Below are positions 11,056 to 23,032 of a stretch of DNA of 64,000 bases, piece by piece. The notes below the pieces were generated by a model, which worked only from the letters and a program-made list of their open reading frames with translations, had not been told where the DNA came from and did not search any database. Positions within the stretch are counted from its first letter, which is position 1, and the number at the start of each line of letters is the position of its first letter. A program made the translations under genes and the position numbers. The stretch is from assembly GCA_007922195.1 (NCBI GenBank), contig ML682038.1, forward strand, positions 6,471,695 to 6,535,694, given 5' to 3'. Source of the DNA: Podocnemis expansa. Taxonomy: Eukaryota > Chordata > Testudines > Podocnemididae.

Positions 11056-11820
11056 AAATCTGGAAAAATAACTTTTAACTTTTAAAAACTCAATGGAGTT
11101 TCTTTAGATTTACATGAGTATGATAGATTTACATGAGAATTTGGGCTGAACATTAAAGGCCTGATTCACCACTGTATTTTTTCAGTTTTATGTTTGTGTA
11201 ACTTCCATTAAAGTCACTTGAATTAAAACTGGCAAAACAGGCCCTAAATTTCTGACAGCTATCTTGTATTGTGGTAAATGGCAATGGACAGTCTTTTCCT
11301 AAAGTGAAGTTATTTAAGTGCAAAAAAATTAAAAATCATTTCATTTTTTTGCATTCATGGTGGACCATGACTTACAAGGACTGTTCGGACATAATGGTCA
11401 AAGACAGGACAGCCACAAATTAGGGCCAGACTCTGAACTACAGTGCAGTCTCCTCTCTGTGCTTTTTCTGGACAAAGAGACTGTAAAGCTTCCTTAATAA
11501 AATGGCTGAAGAGTCTCTCATTGGAGGAATCCCTGGCTGACATAGTGATCATTTTAGTAAATCGAGTACTCATGACTGAATGAACATAGGATAGCTTGTC
11601 CCTTCGTCTGTTGGTCTCTTTAATGTAGCAGCGAGAGACACAACAAGACCAAAACAATTGTGCCCTATTTCTCAGCACTGAGTGATTAACTGCTAGCTAG
11701 AACAAACTACAAAGGGAAGCACTAGATTTTCCATTTCTTGGTCTTTAAACGAAAACTGGAAGGTGTGCTTTAGGCAAATATAAGTTTAATACAGAGATAA
11801 CTTGGTAAAATGTAGGGGCC
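11056..11820. other. No gene recognised
   Basis: Contains a degenerate copy of the old GTGTAAATC-type repeat near 11155-11240. A minus-strand open frame at 11355-11678 shows no recognisable domain. The text at 11820-11882 looks like a CR1-type 3' tail (AATGGTCCCTTTCTGCCC), into which the next MITE inserted. Confidence 0.4.
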
Positions 11821-11882
11821 TGTGATAATAGCAGAGTTCAGACTAGAAGATTTAATGGTCCCTTTCTGCCCTTAAATTCTAT

Positions 11883-12298
11883 GGCTATGTCTATGCTAGA
11901 AAAAGTTAGGTCGACTTAATGTTAATTCGAACTAATAAGTTTGACTGTAAGTCAAATTAAACTTGACCATGTTAAGTTGAATTAACAAAGTGAACTAAGT
12001 TGTATTAAAGTCGAGTCACCTTTGTCCACTTTGTTAATTTGACCTAACTGCCCTTAATTTGACCTTAATAAAGTCAAATTAAGGGTTAATCCAGGTCTAC
12101 ACCATCCTTAGTTCAAACTAAGGAGTCAAATTATGGCTTAGGTTGACCTAACATGCAGTTCTTATTAATTTGAATTAAGCTTAGTCAACTTAAGGAATTT
12201 CTTAATTCGACTTAATGAAACTACAGTGTGGACACGGACTAATTTATTTTGAATTAAACCTCCTTAATTCAGCCTAAATTGCCAGTGTAGACATAGCC
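11883..12298. mobile_element. Long palindromic MITE (GGCTATGTCTAYRCT ends)
   Basis: The ends GGCTATGTCTATGCT and AGTGTAGACATAGCC are inverted repeats. TAT lies on both sides (11880-11882 and 12299-12301) as an apparent 3-bp duplication. The interior is built almost wholly from short TTAATTCGAACTAA- and GTCGACTTAA-like palindromic units that pair across a centre near 12060-12090 (TTGACCTTAATAAAGTCAAA). There is no open frame. It resembles the Chompy-type MITEs described from crocodilians, but I have not aligned it. Confidence 0.7.
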
Positions 12299-12969
12299 TA
12301 TGAAAGTTATATCATGTTTATGCACATTTTACTACACTGAGCTCAATGGCACAGAGCCAAGGCCAGGAAGTAATTCCAGTGAGTAAGGTGGTATGATTTT
12401 TACAATCTTTTTTCTGATAACCACACTTGAAGCTGTATGTTTTCATTAAACCACTTTATTGGTCTTCAGTTTCCCCCTCATAATTCATATTTTATAGCAG
12501 ATGGATAAAAGAAATCACATGCTCATTCACAACTTTTTCAGGACTCAAATGGAGTAGTTAATTCACATTTTGCTTGTGTTTAAAAAATAATGCATTGAAG
12601 TACTGAATTTTTTAGTGACTCATCTAATTCGCTGAGTAGGTGTATTGTATCCCTTCAAGATACCATGCAGTATAAATATATTTTTATCTCAGACATCTAC
12701 TTCTTTATATTTTCAAAGATATAACAACCCAAACAATCAGTGCAGCTGACTGCTGATGTAATTAACATCAGTGGAAGTTCACTGGACCCGCTTATGACAG
12801 GCACTGGTATGCCCCAGAGCTCTGTTGCATGTGGCTTAACACCACTTTTGCTCTCCCTGTAGCTTCTGGGAGCCAATGTGGCCTGTGGCATACTTTAGAG
12901 CAATCTCAGGGCTGCTCCAAGTTCTTCTAGGTTTTATTTACACTCTGATGGCTGTTAGCAGGGACCACG

Positions 12970-13355
12970 ACTATGTCTACATTAAGAAAAGTTAGTTCAA
13001 ATATGTTAGGTTGAACTAATAAGTTTGAGGTTAGTTCTAATTAACCTTGAACTTACTAGTTTGAACTAACAAAGTGGATTAATTCAAACAAATGTTAGAT
13101 CAAATTAGTCCACTTTGCTAATTTGGACTAATTGCCCTTAGTTCAAACTTAAGTTCGAACTAAGGGTTGGACCTAGTCTTCATTGTCCTTAGTTCGAACT
13201 AACTGGAGGGTTTTACTAGTTCGAACTAAGCGTTCATTAGTTTGAATTAAGGAATTCCTTAGTTAAAACTAATGAAAGCCTCGTGTAGACAGGTAAAAAG
13301 TTAGTTTGAATTAAGGCTCCTTAATTCAAACTGACTATCAAGTGTATACATAGCC
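12970..13355. mobile_element. Long palindromic MITE, related family
   Basis: The ends GACTATGTCTACATTAAG and AAGTGTATACATAGCCC are imperfect inverted repeats, and the interior is dense in AGTTCGAACTAA and AGTTTGAACTAA units. It has the same architecture as 11883-12298 but a different internal unit (TTAGTTCGAACTAA rather than TTAATTCGA or GTCAAATTA), closer to the segment at 55460-55870. It is non-coding. Confidence 0.65.
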
Positions 13356-15168
13356 CATTAGAGACAGCACACTCCATCCATGCTCTCTTTCATCCCTGGC
13401 ATATCTTCTATGTTTCTCTGCACCAACTGGGAGTGATTCAAGCCTTTATATTTAATTATATCAACTCACCATCTGATAACAAGGCCCTGGGATATATGCA
13501 TACATCTCAGTGTGCCTGTTGCAGCCTTTGGTTCCATTCAAGCTGAGAGATGTAGTCCAAGGGCAACTGACTAAAGACAACTATGTGACCTACAGGAAGC
13601 CAGAAGTAAAGCATCCTGCCTTTTAGGGAGGAGCAGCAGATAGGAGCAACTCAAGGTTGACAGGCTTGGGAGGGAGTTGTTCATGTAGCTATGAAGAGCT
13701 AATTGTGGGGAGTGGGGATGCATGTGTCCTCCCTACTTCCAGCTTGAGGATAGTGGGAAAGTTTCTGTTGCTAAGTGTTTGGTTTTGAACCTGCTTCTTA
13801 ATAAAACCTGACCTGAGGAAAGGGGTGAGGAACTTGAATAAAGTGTTCGTGCTTTACTTGAGCTGCCCTGACTCATGAATCTATCTGCTGACAGTCCCAC
13901 CCAGACACCTTTTGGTAAACCAAACATACCAGTTAAATTCCCAGAATGGGCTCTGGAGAAAGAACAGCATCCCATTCCCACTGTGTGTATTGGTAATGTA
14001 ACTTTGGTTGACCTTCTGCTTCTTTTGTAGTATGCTAAGTCCTTTTAGGCACAACTCTCATTGGCAGACAATGGATGTTTTGCCCACATCAGATTTGCAG
14101 GATGTGGCCCTTTATAACTGCAGATAACATGGAATAACTTGGACATAAACATCAATTACCTTAGTTTCAAAAAATAAATTAAGGTGAGTGTGTGATAGAG
14201 CTAAATCATTTGTGCCCAGGCAAATGTATCAAGTCCAACATGTAGCTTTTAGCCCATTTACACTTTCTTAATTCATGAAATTAAAAAAAAATAACTGTTT
14301 GATTGGCCTTGTAATCTAGGGACCACAGACTGCCCTTGTTAATAGGACACCTGCTGACTTGGATAATCGAGTGAATTGCTAATTTACTTGTCATTCACTA
14401 TGCATTTATTTTTCATTGAAACTCTAAAAATAATTTATTTTCCTGTCCAAAAGTGGGAAACAAAAGAAAGTATGCGTAAAACAAATGTTTTGTGACTTTA
14501 GGTGGAGTGGGGCAAGCTAAGTTTAGAATTTTTATGGTATTGAATGAGATGTATTATGAATAGTTTAAGATGATAGCTTCTATTTTCTTCTGCATATAAA
14601 TAGGTTAGGGAAAGAACTCAAGCGAATTTTAGTTTTTTATTAAAGTAAGTTGAGGCACACACGCAGCTGAGTGGGGAGTTTCTAGTTATTAGTTTTGTTC
14701 CTTAAATCTGAGTTTTATTACAAATGTATATTTTAAAAAGCATAAACAGTAGTGGTTGGATTGGTTGTTAGGGACTTGGTCTCAGCTTGAAGCCTATAGA
14801 TGGAGAACTTACTGCCACTCCTTTGCCCTACATGCATGTTGGGGCTATTTATCCTCCATCCTCCAGTGACAGTTTTTGGCACAGGAATGGGGTCTTCCCC
14901 TGTAGATGAGGCTGGATGCAGAGGACCATCTTTACTGCATTTTCTGAATCTTGTGAGTGCCCAGTTGCCTAAGTGCAGTCAGGTCAAACAGCAAAAAGGG
15001 CAGGAGAGCAATCCTGACACTCAGCCTTTTTCAGCAACTGAGTTCTAGCAGATCCAAGCACTGTTGATACATGGACCCTCTACCAGCCCAGGACTTGGAT
15101 CTGTTGTACTATGCCTCATCTATCACCAGCCATCAGCTCTGAGATCTTTAACTTTCCTATTATAATTC
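13356..15168. other. No gene recognised
   Basis: AT-rich intergenic DNA. The open frames at 13733-13981 (minus) and 14800-15048 (plus) lack recognisable domains. I see no inverted termini or low-copy structure worth calling. Confidence 0.5.
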
Positions 15169-15169
15169 T

Positions 15170-15278
15170 CCCACAAAAATTCATGCAATATATCAATTTG
15201 TTAGTCTTTTAAGTGCCACAGGACTCCTTGTTTGTTTTACTGAACTAGAGTAACATAGTTGTGCCTTTGGAACATAAT
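15170..15278 (-). repeat. GTGGCAC-type dispersed repeat
   Basis: Minus orientation: CAATTTGTTAGTCTTTTAAG, TGCCACAGGACTCCTTGTTT, then AGTTGTGCCTTTGGAACA. Single copy without a foldback arm. Confidence 0.7.
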
Positions 15279-16799
15279 AATTCTAGCAGCTGAAAGCCCC
15301 TGCTGTGGTACAGCTGGTGGCAGACTGACCCAAGTAATCCACCAGCTGTACAGTCTCCTTCATATAACAAATAAAATTGCTGTCAAGTAAGGGTGTTAAT
15401 TTGTTGATTTACCCGGACTATGACAATGGTCTAGGACTCTTGGCATGACATAGGTACAGTGCCTTGCTATTGCAAGGTTATAACACATAAAGTCAAAATG
15501 GCTGAGAATTTAAAAATTGGATTAGAACAGTGATGACTGAACCTGGTGATATTCCAGCCAAAAAGAGCTCTCAGCCTTGTTCATAGTTGTTTCCATTACT
15601 TCACACTGACTCAACATGCATTCAAAGCTTCAGCTTGAGGCAGAGTGACAGTCCTAGAACAGCATTATGTAGGTGGATGGAATTTTGGCCATGTTCTCTT
15701 TGAGTCAGGTAAAACTAGTGGCACCATGGAAGGGGTACCCCAGCAGGGCTGAGATTACCTCCCAAATGGGATTAAAATCAAATAAGGAAGTAGTCTTGTC
15801 TCTCAACAGTGCTGTGGTTGGGATTGGGGGAATATATCTTGATTTCTTTCAGATTTTACAGCAACCCACCATTTTGCACTGATCAGAATGAGCCCTTTGT
15901 AAGATTTGTGGATTTTCTTGATCAGTAATTTACATGTGGCCTGTTTTAATCTGAAGTTAAGTGACTCCACAAAGGCCTGTATAAAGTGTAATCTGTAGAT
16001 GATTGTGTAAGCTATTGGTCGATGTATATAACCTTCTGGGTCTGCTCCACACAAGCTGATAGTCTGAGTCCTGTTAGCCTGAGACACAGTTAGAGCCCTT
16101 ATGTCTTTAGTTCAAGCTGTACATCCTCATGTTGTCAGCACTGGAGGTTCCTGGTTCAATTCCTGGCATAGGTCAAAGTCATAGTTCTGCCATTTGAACA
16201 TGTCAGTGCTATTTTAGTCTAATTCCAGTTACATCTACATGTATCAAGAGAGACCTTGTATTTAATTATATGACAGCCACAGAATTTTGCCATAAAATTC
16301 TGCTCCAGAGTTTAAGATTTCATTTGTGACACAATTTAAGTCAGTAGTGCTACACCACTTTACTTGAGCTAGAGATCTGGCACTGTGTCTCACTCTTATG
16401 ATGATGAAAGCAACCTAAAAAAAAAAAAAAAGGTGAACCAAATGAATCTGATGCTTCTTTAGAATTTTAGAGAATTTCCACCAAAGTTTCACATAAACAC
16501 GTGATTTTGATGTAACGTACAGAGGGCTTTCTGTGAACCTAAGCTTGTTTCCCTTTAATGCAACTATGGAGCAGTGCTGTTGGTTTTTAATTGTCTGTGG
16601 ATATAGCACTTTTATGCTGTTGTTCTGTTCCCTGCACTGTAAAATAATTTGGATTTGCTACAGGATATTCATGTATAACTCTTCTCAGTAAAGGACCTTT
16701 GGTCTCTTCCTACAGCATGTATGGAAAAATCAATAAATACTTTCCAATAGGGAAACAAAAAATAAAATTCCTTGTCTTATACTGTGAGTAATACAGAAT

Positions 16800-16910
16800 G
16801 CAAAACCAGCAAGAAGTCCAGTGGGACTTTTAAAGACTAACACATTCATTTATTGCATGAACTTTCATGGTAGAAAATTCCTCTTTGTCAGACACTTGCA
16901 GACTCCCTTC
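16800..16910 (+). repeat. GTGGCAC-type dispersed repeat
   Basis: Diverged plus copy: CAGCAAGAAGTCCAGTGGGA, TTTTAAAGACTAACACATTC, and a terminal CTTTGTCAGACACTTGCAGA equivalent to the family's CATCAGATGC end. Confidence 0.6.
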
Positions 16911-17409
16911 AGTGAAACTGTAACTAAGGTACCCTCCTTCCCAACTGAATTTCTTCAGTAAATATTTTCCCCTTTGTTAAGAACTCAATAAGGCTTGCAG
17001 TGTTCATTGGGCCCCATTTCCTCCACCCATCAAACCCACATATCTGGACTTGCAATGAGGGAGGGGGAAGGAATCCTCTCCCCTGAAGACTTTTTCTGCT
17101 CCTTTACTTCACAGGTGACAATGTCAGTGGCTCTACATTGGCCCCACTCCTTCTACTTCTCCTCTGGCCCACCTCTGTCCTGTGTCCCAAACTCTACTGC
17201 ACAAGCACACACAGAGCCTTAGATCCAATCTACACTGCCAGCAAAATTCAGTGATAGTCAAATGGAGTAGCTTACACAATTTCTGTCGACTTCCTAACCC
17301 TCCTTCAGCACAGCATTTTCACTGCATTGCATCAATAAGAAATAGTTTGCCATCAACACAGCGCTACACCACTTGAGAGCATGGTTTTATTAAGTCAATT
17401 TCCAGACTG

Positions 17410-17502
17410 ACTGATTTCCAAAGGGGCAGCCGTGTCCAGCAAAAAAAACCAAGGAGTCGTGTGGCACTTAAAGACTAATGACTCCTTGGCTTTTTTTTCA
17501 GA
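17410..17502. repeat. GTGGCAC-type repeat, short foldback copy
   Basis: CAAAGGGGCAGCCGTGTCCA and AAAAAAAACCAAGGAGTCGT start a plus copy. After GGCACTTAAAGACTAAT it turns back as GACTCCTTGGCTTTTTTTT, complementary to the opening A-tract and AAGGAGTC. The hairpin arms are about 18 bases. This is the third foldback of the family in the window. Confidence 0.6.
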
Positions 17503-19156
17503 TTGACTGAGCATGCCTTAACTGATGACTCAACTGAGCCAGAAAAATTGACAAGACAGTGGCAAATTTGCCACAGTGTAGTGGTGGCCTCTGACATACT
17601 TCTCTTGCCCTCTACCTTCACTGAACCTTCATCAATTCCATTGCAGGCATGGCACTCATTGGCTGCTGAAGATGGATCAGGATTTGCTTCCCTTAGTTTT
17701 CTATACACAGCTTTTGCACTAGCATAACTGTTTTGGTTAGGGATGTGATTTTCTTTTAACCCAAAGAGTTATACCAGTACAATCCTTTAGTGTGGGTGCA
17801 GTCACATCAGTGTAAAGTCATATCATTGTGTACTGGTATATCTGCATGTGCACTATGAGGAGGTATGCCACATAAGCTACCGGATAGATAGCCTATGTCG
17901 ATAAAGCAACACAACTTTTGTGTGGAGCCAGCCTTTAGAATGCATTTGCAGAACTATTACAGCTAACCAAAAAGCCAACCATATTGAGGATTGGGAGCAA
18001 AATGACACTTTGAAGAACTGTTTCTTCCAAATGCTACAGCTCCTATAGCGCTACAGTTGTTGACACTGCTACTGACACCAAGAGTGATATTTGATGTCAG
18101 TTCAAGAAGAGAAGAAACAATATCTTCAAGGCTCCTTGGAACACAAGTGCGATGACAGCACTAGAGGAGCAATCAGTCCTATTTAACTACATTTGTTCTC
18201 AAAGAAGAGTCATGAAATTAAAGATTTTATTCACACAAAGAAATCAAAGGAAATTCGGTCAGGTTTTTACACTTTAAAAATCTGGCATTCTGCAGAACAA
18301 TGAAGACTTTCAATATCAAAGGCCTATTAATTGCCCACAAGAGCTTTCTATGTGCTAATAATTTTTTGCATTGAACTTTGAGACAGTCTCTCTCATCTGA
18401 GCTTTCTCAACAACTTTTATGTATGATGTAAACAAGATTATTAAGCACTTCACTTGACATCTACTATTGCTAAACAGTTTTTATGTTAATGAATATTTGG
18501 AAATCCTAATTGAGGTGTTTAAATTTAAATAAATCAATTCAAGTACAGCACATATAGCTTATTGGTAATATGCTTTGGACAAGGAACATGATTCTCCTTT
18601 AACTTTACGGTAGTTTAAATAAGGAGTAACAGTATTTAAAGTCATCAGAGTTGCCCTGATGTAATACTGATCTAAGTGAGGGGACTAGAGGCAAATGTTC
18701 ATTATCATATATGAAGTGGCAGACCTTATGATGCAGTGAGCATTGCTTAGCAGGCATGGGATCATCTAAAAAGCAACATTAATTGTCACTTGTGAATAGA
18801 GCTTCTCAACAATTGTCAAATAGAACCTTTTGTTGGTGAAAAATGGCCTTTTGGGGGACAAAAATCTTAAAAGTTTTGATTTTTTATAAATGTTTTGCTT
18901 TTTGAAAATTTTTGCTGAAAACATTAACACTTTTGATGAAGAAAAATGTTTTGAGTTGGTTTCTCTAATCAATAGTTTTGTTTTGACTTCTTGGCTTCCT
19001 GTTCTGATTGGTATGCTGAGTTTTGTGATTCAGTTCTTTTTTCTCTCTCAATGAAATATTTCATTTTTTGAAAATTATCCATTTTGAAGAATTACTCAGT
19101 TAAAAAATTCCTTTGGAAAAGGAAAGATCAAAATGTTGTGAAAAACAATGAAACAT
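17503..19156. other. No gene recognised; MITE-like fragments
   Basis: 17765-17935 carries ACTGGTATA and TACCAGTACAAT phrases typical of diverged GTCTACACT-ended MITEs. 18588-18690 is a degenerate GTGTAAATC-type repeat. 18770-19120 is AT-rich with no terminal structure that I can define. I support no gene. Confidence 0.4.
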
Positions 19157-20690
19157 AATAACATAAAGAATGGCCATACCAAGTTAGCTCAGTGATGCAT
19201 TGAGACCAAGTATCCTGGCTCTGACAGTTGCCAGTGACAGATGCTTCAGAGGGCATGAACAGAACAGGGCAATTTTGAATGATCCATTCCCTGTTGTTCA
19301 TGTCAAGCTTCTGATAGTTGGAGGTTTGGGAACATGCAGAGAATGGGGTTGCATCTCGGACCATCTTGCCTAATAGCCATTGGTGAATTCACCATGAATT
19401 TATCTCATTTTTGTTTAAGCCCACTTACACATTTGGTCTTCATAGCACCTAGCAATGAGTTCCACAGGTTGCCTGTGTGTTATATGAAGCAGCACCTTTT
19501 ATGTGTGTTTTTAAACTTAGTGGCTATTAATTTCTTTGGGTAACTTCATAGATCTTGTGCTATGTGAAGGTGCAATTAATATTTCCCTATTCACTTTTTT
19601 ATGCCAGTCATGGTTTTATAAACCCAATTTAGTCATCTCTTTTCTAAGATGAACATTCACAGTCTTTTTAATCTCTCTATGAGTGGAAGGTGTTCCATTC
19701 CCCTAACCATTTTTGGTGCCCTCTTCACCTTTTCCAATTCTAATATATCTGTTTTGAGATGGGGATATTAGAACTTCATGCAGTATTCAAGGTGTGGGCA
19801 TATCGGTAGTTGATATATTGGTATTATAATATTTTCTCTCTTTTTATCTATCCCTTTCCTAATGGTTCCTTACATTCTGTTAGCTTTTCTACCTGCCACT
19901 GAACACTGAGCAGATGTTTTCAGAAAATTATCCACAAAACTCAATGATCTCATTCTTGAGTAGTAATATTGAATGTAGACCCCATTATTTTGTCTGTATA
20001 GTTGGAATTATTTTTTCCAATGTGCATTATCTTGGACCTATGAATACTGCATTTCATCTGCTATTTTGTTAAGCAGTTTAGTGAGTTCCCTTTGTAACGC
20101 TTCTTAGTCAGCTTTGGATTTAATGATTCAGAGTAATTTTGTATGGTGTTCCACCTCACTGTTCACCCCCCTTTCCTGAACATCTATGAATATGTGGAAC
20201 AACATGGGATCCTGTACAGATTCTTAGGTAACTCTTCTATTTACCACGCACCATTTAGAAAACTTATTCCTAGCCTTTGTTTCGTATCATTTAACCAGTT
20301 ACTGACCATGAGAGGAACTTCCCTCTTATCTCATGACCACTTATTATGCTTAAGCATCTTTGACGAGGGACCTTGTCAAAGGCTTTCTGACAGTCCAAGT
20401 ACATTATGTTGATGGGATCATCCTAATCCATTGGCTTGTTGACACCCTCTAAGAATTCTAATAGATTGGTAAGGCATTATTTCCCTTTACAAAACCTGAG
20501 CTGACTTCCTCAACATACTGTGTTCATACATGTTTGTTAAGTCTGTTCTTTACTCTAGTTTCAACCAGTTTGACTGGCACTGAATTTAAGTTTGCAGGCC
20601 TTTAATTGCTTGGAATGATAGTATTTATACATTTTTTTTTCTTTTGAGTCTGTAGAAAGAGCTCAGAAAATGCTGGAAAAAACTATCTAA
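19157..20690 (-). mobile_element. CR1-type LINE 3' portion, antisense
   Basis: Read on the minus strand, this is a decayed CR1-clade ORF2 and 3' UTR. RT motif A survives as MYLDCQKAFDKVPRQR (about 20355-20405), which matches the family pattern [12 protein letters not shown]. The 3' end (near 19157-19260) carries ACATAAAGAATGGCCATACC and CAGAGGGCATGAACAGAACA, the reverse of the terminus of the LINE at 9118-11055, so both come from the same lineage. It is heavily frameshifted, has no endonuclease and is 5'-truncated near 20690. The plus-strand open frame 20143-20412 is only a shadow of it. Confidence 0.75.
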
Positions 20691-22267
20691 AGTCATAATG
20701 GATGCACTCATGATCGTTTTATGTTCTCTTTCTTTCTGCAAACATTGTGGTTTTAAACCTCCATGCTTGAGGGTATATAGAAAGCAGATTTTAAAACATC
20801 TCACAGGAGGATTTCTTGTGTAACAGACGTGTATATTTCCTTAATGATGCCACAAAGCAGTGTACAGTAGGGAAAGTAGATGTGACTATGTTGGGTGTAT
20901 TTGGATGAAACCCATGGTGTGGCTACACAAACAGTCTGGCTCAAATTTATAGACCAAATTTGCCTAGCAGACATGGAAAAACATGCAAGCCAATATTCTT
21001 CTTCCTGTGCTATAGAAATGTTTGTCCAATTGATATTGCCAGAGGAGAACATGTTCTATCTCTCCATTATATATATATAAGGCAGGCTTAGGAGCTGTGT
21101 TTAACAGCTTCTGAAGGGGGCATCTAATCAGCATGGGTTTTGTGTTTGCATAAGTACAAAGAATGTATCAGCATATTCAAAGTATGTGTGCAGGGCAATA
21201 TGGGTAGTTGTATTTGAGTTTATTTGATCACAAATCTGTCTATTTGTAATTCTACTGAAGGGCAATATGAAATACTGTCTTTTTGTGAATTGCTACTCTC
21301 TCTTTTTTTCAAATCTGTCTGGGTTAGTTAAAGGGTAAAAGCTACCTTCACTTGAAAAAACACTTGTGAGAGAGGCTACTGCAAGTTTCAGCCTGGAAAA
21401 AAGAAGTGGGGGGGGGATGTACAGCTCTTTCTGAAACAATGCTTGAGGCAATTTTTGCCTATTCCTACAACCCCCCCTGTGTAAAAGATAGGTCTGGCCA
21501 GGCTTTTTCTGAGGCCTTTATTATGTTAATAGAAGTAGCTTTGAGGAGATGTCTGAAAAAGCATCATACAGGTATTCCCTGATCCTTGAATGAAGTTTCA
21601 TGGGGAAAATAGTCTTATGTCCTCCACCACAGAAAAAGACTTTTCCATGCCACCTGGTTATTAAAACTGCAGGCATGATCACAGCATATGGGAGAAGGGC
21701 CAGGGCTATTCCTCAGTGCTCCCAGAAGCTCCTTGCTTTTGGTCCCTGGGACCTTCAGGAGACTGATGTTGCACATGGTCACCTGGAGAAGATGGTGCAA
21801 GAGTTACCAAACAAGACCTCCATTTCCCCTGCTCTGCACTGGGCTTTTCCACGAACACAGCAGTGCATCATTATCTGTGCCAATAACATCTGGCATACTG
21901 TACTCTTTGTGTTTTCTACAGTCCCATTCAGGTGGTTGGTGATGAGTGACCCTCGAATTCAAGGCCACTACCTGGGGGCAGCCTCCTACCAAGACATGGA
22001 ACACCACAATCCCTCTCCTCTCTTCACAGGAAAAGTAGGCCCATTATTCAGAGGCACCCTGTTCCCATAGTAGAGAACCACGATGCTCCCTCTCCTGTTC
22101 TAATTGTTTAAGAGGGGTTCCCTGGGATGTTCAGAGCCCCTAGCTTACAATTGTGAGAAAGGCAGTCAGAGCACTGTGTCCGACCACTGTGCTATGTTCA
22201 GACTGGAATGTGCTTCTAAAGTTACTTTCAGAGGACTCATGGAGTTCTGATAACAGTATTTGATGTT
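20691..22267. other. No confident gene; possible left part of the Harbinger element
   Basis: The plus-strand open frame 21600-22070 (156 codons) lies upstream of, and on the same strand as, the Harbinger accessory remnant. It could be part of that element's 5' region, but I recognise no SANT/Myb domain in it. A clear left terminal inverted repeat matching the right side near 24370-24436 was not found. Confidence 0.35.
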
Positions 22268-22775
22268 TTGCATTACACTGGCTCACCTAACAATGGGAAC
22301 TGTATTTTTGCCCATTGCAGGGATTCCTTGACCTTGGGACAGTCCACTCCCTCAGAATGCCTTAGCCAAATTAGGAAGAAAAAGCATGAATCATGGGTTG
22401 TCATGTTCCCAGACCTCATGAATGCTTCTGCAGCAGTGGATACCGAGCTCAGAGCATAGCAGCTCTCCCTGTCTGAAAAATTAAAGTTTGACATGGAGGA
22501 CAGAAGAGCAGCACGGGACCAAGATTGGGAAATGTAGCAGGAGAAGCTGCAGATCTTGCAGGATCAGTCTATCATGCTGCAGTGCCTGGCTGAGCTCCAG
22601 GGAGACCAGCATCTGGATAGGGACTTCCTACAACCTGGGTGGACTGCAGCTCAACTTGCAGTCACCAGTCCTGCCCTTCCTTCCCCATCAAGGAGGAGGA
22701 GGGACAGGGTGCAATATGTTGTTGCCTCTATACCCTTGCATGAAGGCAGAGCACTGCGATGTCCCCTTTAAGACA
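22268..22775 (+). pseudogene. PIF/Harbinger accessory (SANT/Myb-like) protein, C-terminal remnant
   Basis: Harbinger elements encode, besides the transposase, a SANT/Myb-like protein that helps transposase nuclear entry and DNA binding. One plus frame here carries a charged Met/Gln/Leu-rich helix of the type seen in its C-terminal half: VDTELRA, LSLSEKLKFDMEDRRAARD, then LQCLAELQGDQHLDRDFLQP, broken by two TAG stops (22457-22459 and in the codons after DWEM). The N-terminal SANT domain is not recognisable. An AATAAA lies downstream at 22823-22828. The gene converges with the minus-strand transposase, the usual Harbinger layout, which is the main support for the call. Assignment of this poorly conserved protein is by style and context. 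Confidence 0.55.
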
Positions 22776-22822
22776 CACTCTGTCCCAGTCCTGCCCCGCC
22801 CCCACCAGAAAAACATGAATAC

Positions 22823-22859
22823 AATAAACTGAAACCTGTTTTCAAGACTCGAGTTTATT
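22823..22859. promoter_or_regulatory. Back-to-back polyadenylation signals between convergent Harbinger genes
   Basis: AATAAA at 22823-22828 on the plus strand follows the accessory remnant. TTTATT at 22854-22859 is AATAAA on the minus strand and follows the transposase remnant. The 26-base spacing suggests a compact shared terminator region. This is prediction from motif and position only. Confidence 0.5.
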
Positions 22860-23032
22860 TCCAGTGCAGTGATAGGATATTTTATGGGTGATGGAAGGGG
22901 ATGGGGTGGTAAGAAGGGTGGAGGAAGGTGAGGGAGCACACAAGGACAGCAGCCACCAACATCGATGCTGCTCATTCTAAAACTATGCTTTCAAAGCTTC
23001 CCTGATACGCAGGGCTCCACAGGGAGCTTGCA

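Noticed and set aside
11883..12298. Regulatory element made of TTCGAA/TTAGTTCGAACTAA sites
   Set aside because: The unit density comes from the palindromic MITE structure and recurs in other MITEs; no gene lies nearby to regulate.
16080..16172. Possible tRNA-derived SINE (AGTTAGAGCCC ... CCTGGTTCAATTCCTGG)
   Set aside because: Box B is convincing, but box A is poor and spacing is long, with no recognisable body or tail; too weak to list.
20143..20412. 89-codon plus-strand open frame
   Set aside because: It is the complement of the antisense CR1 reverse transcriptase remnant.
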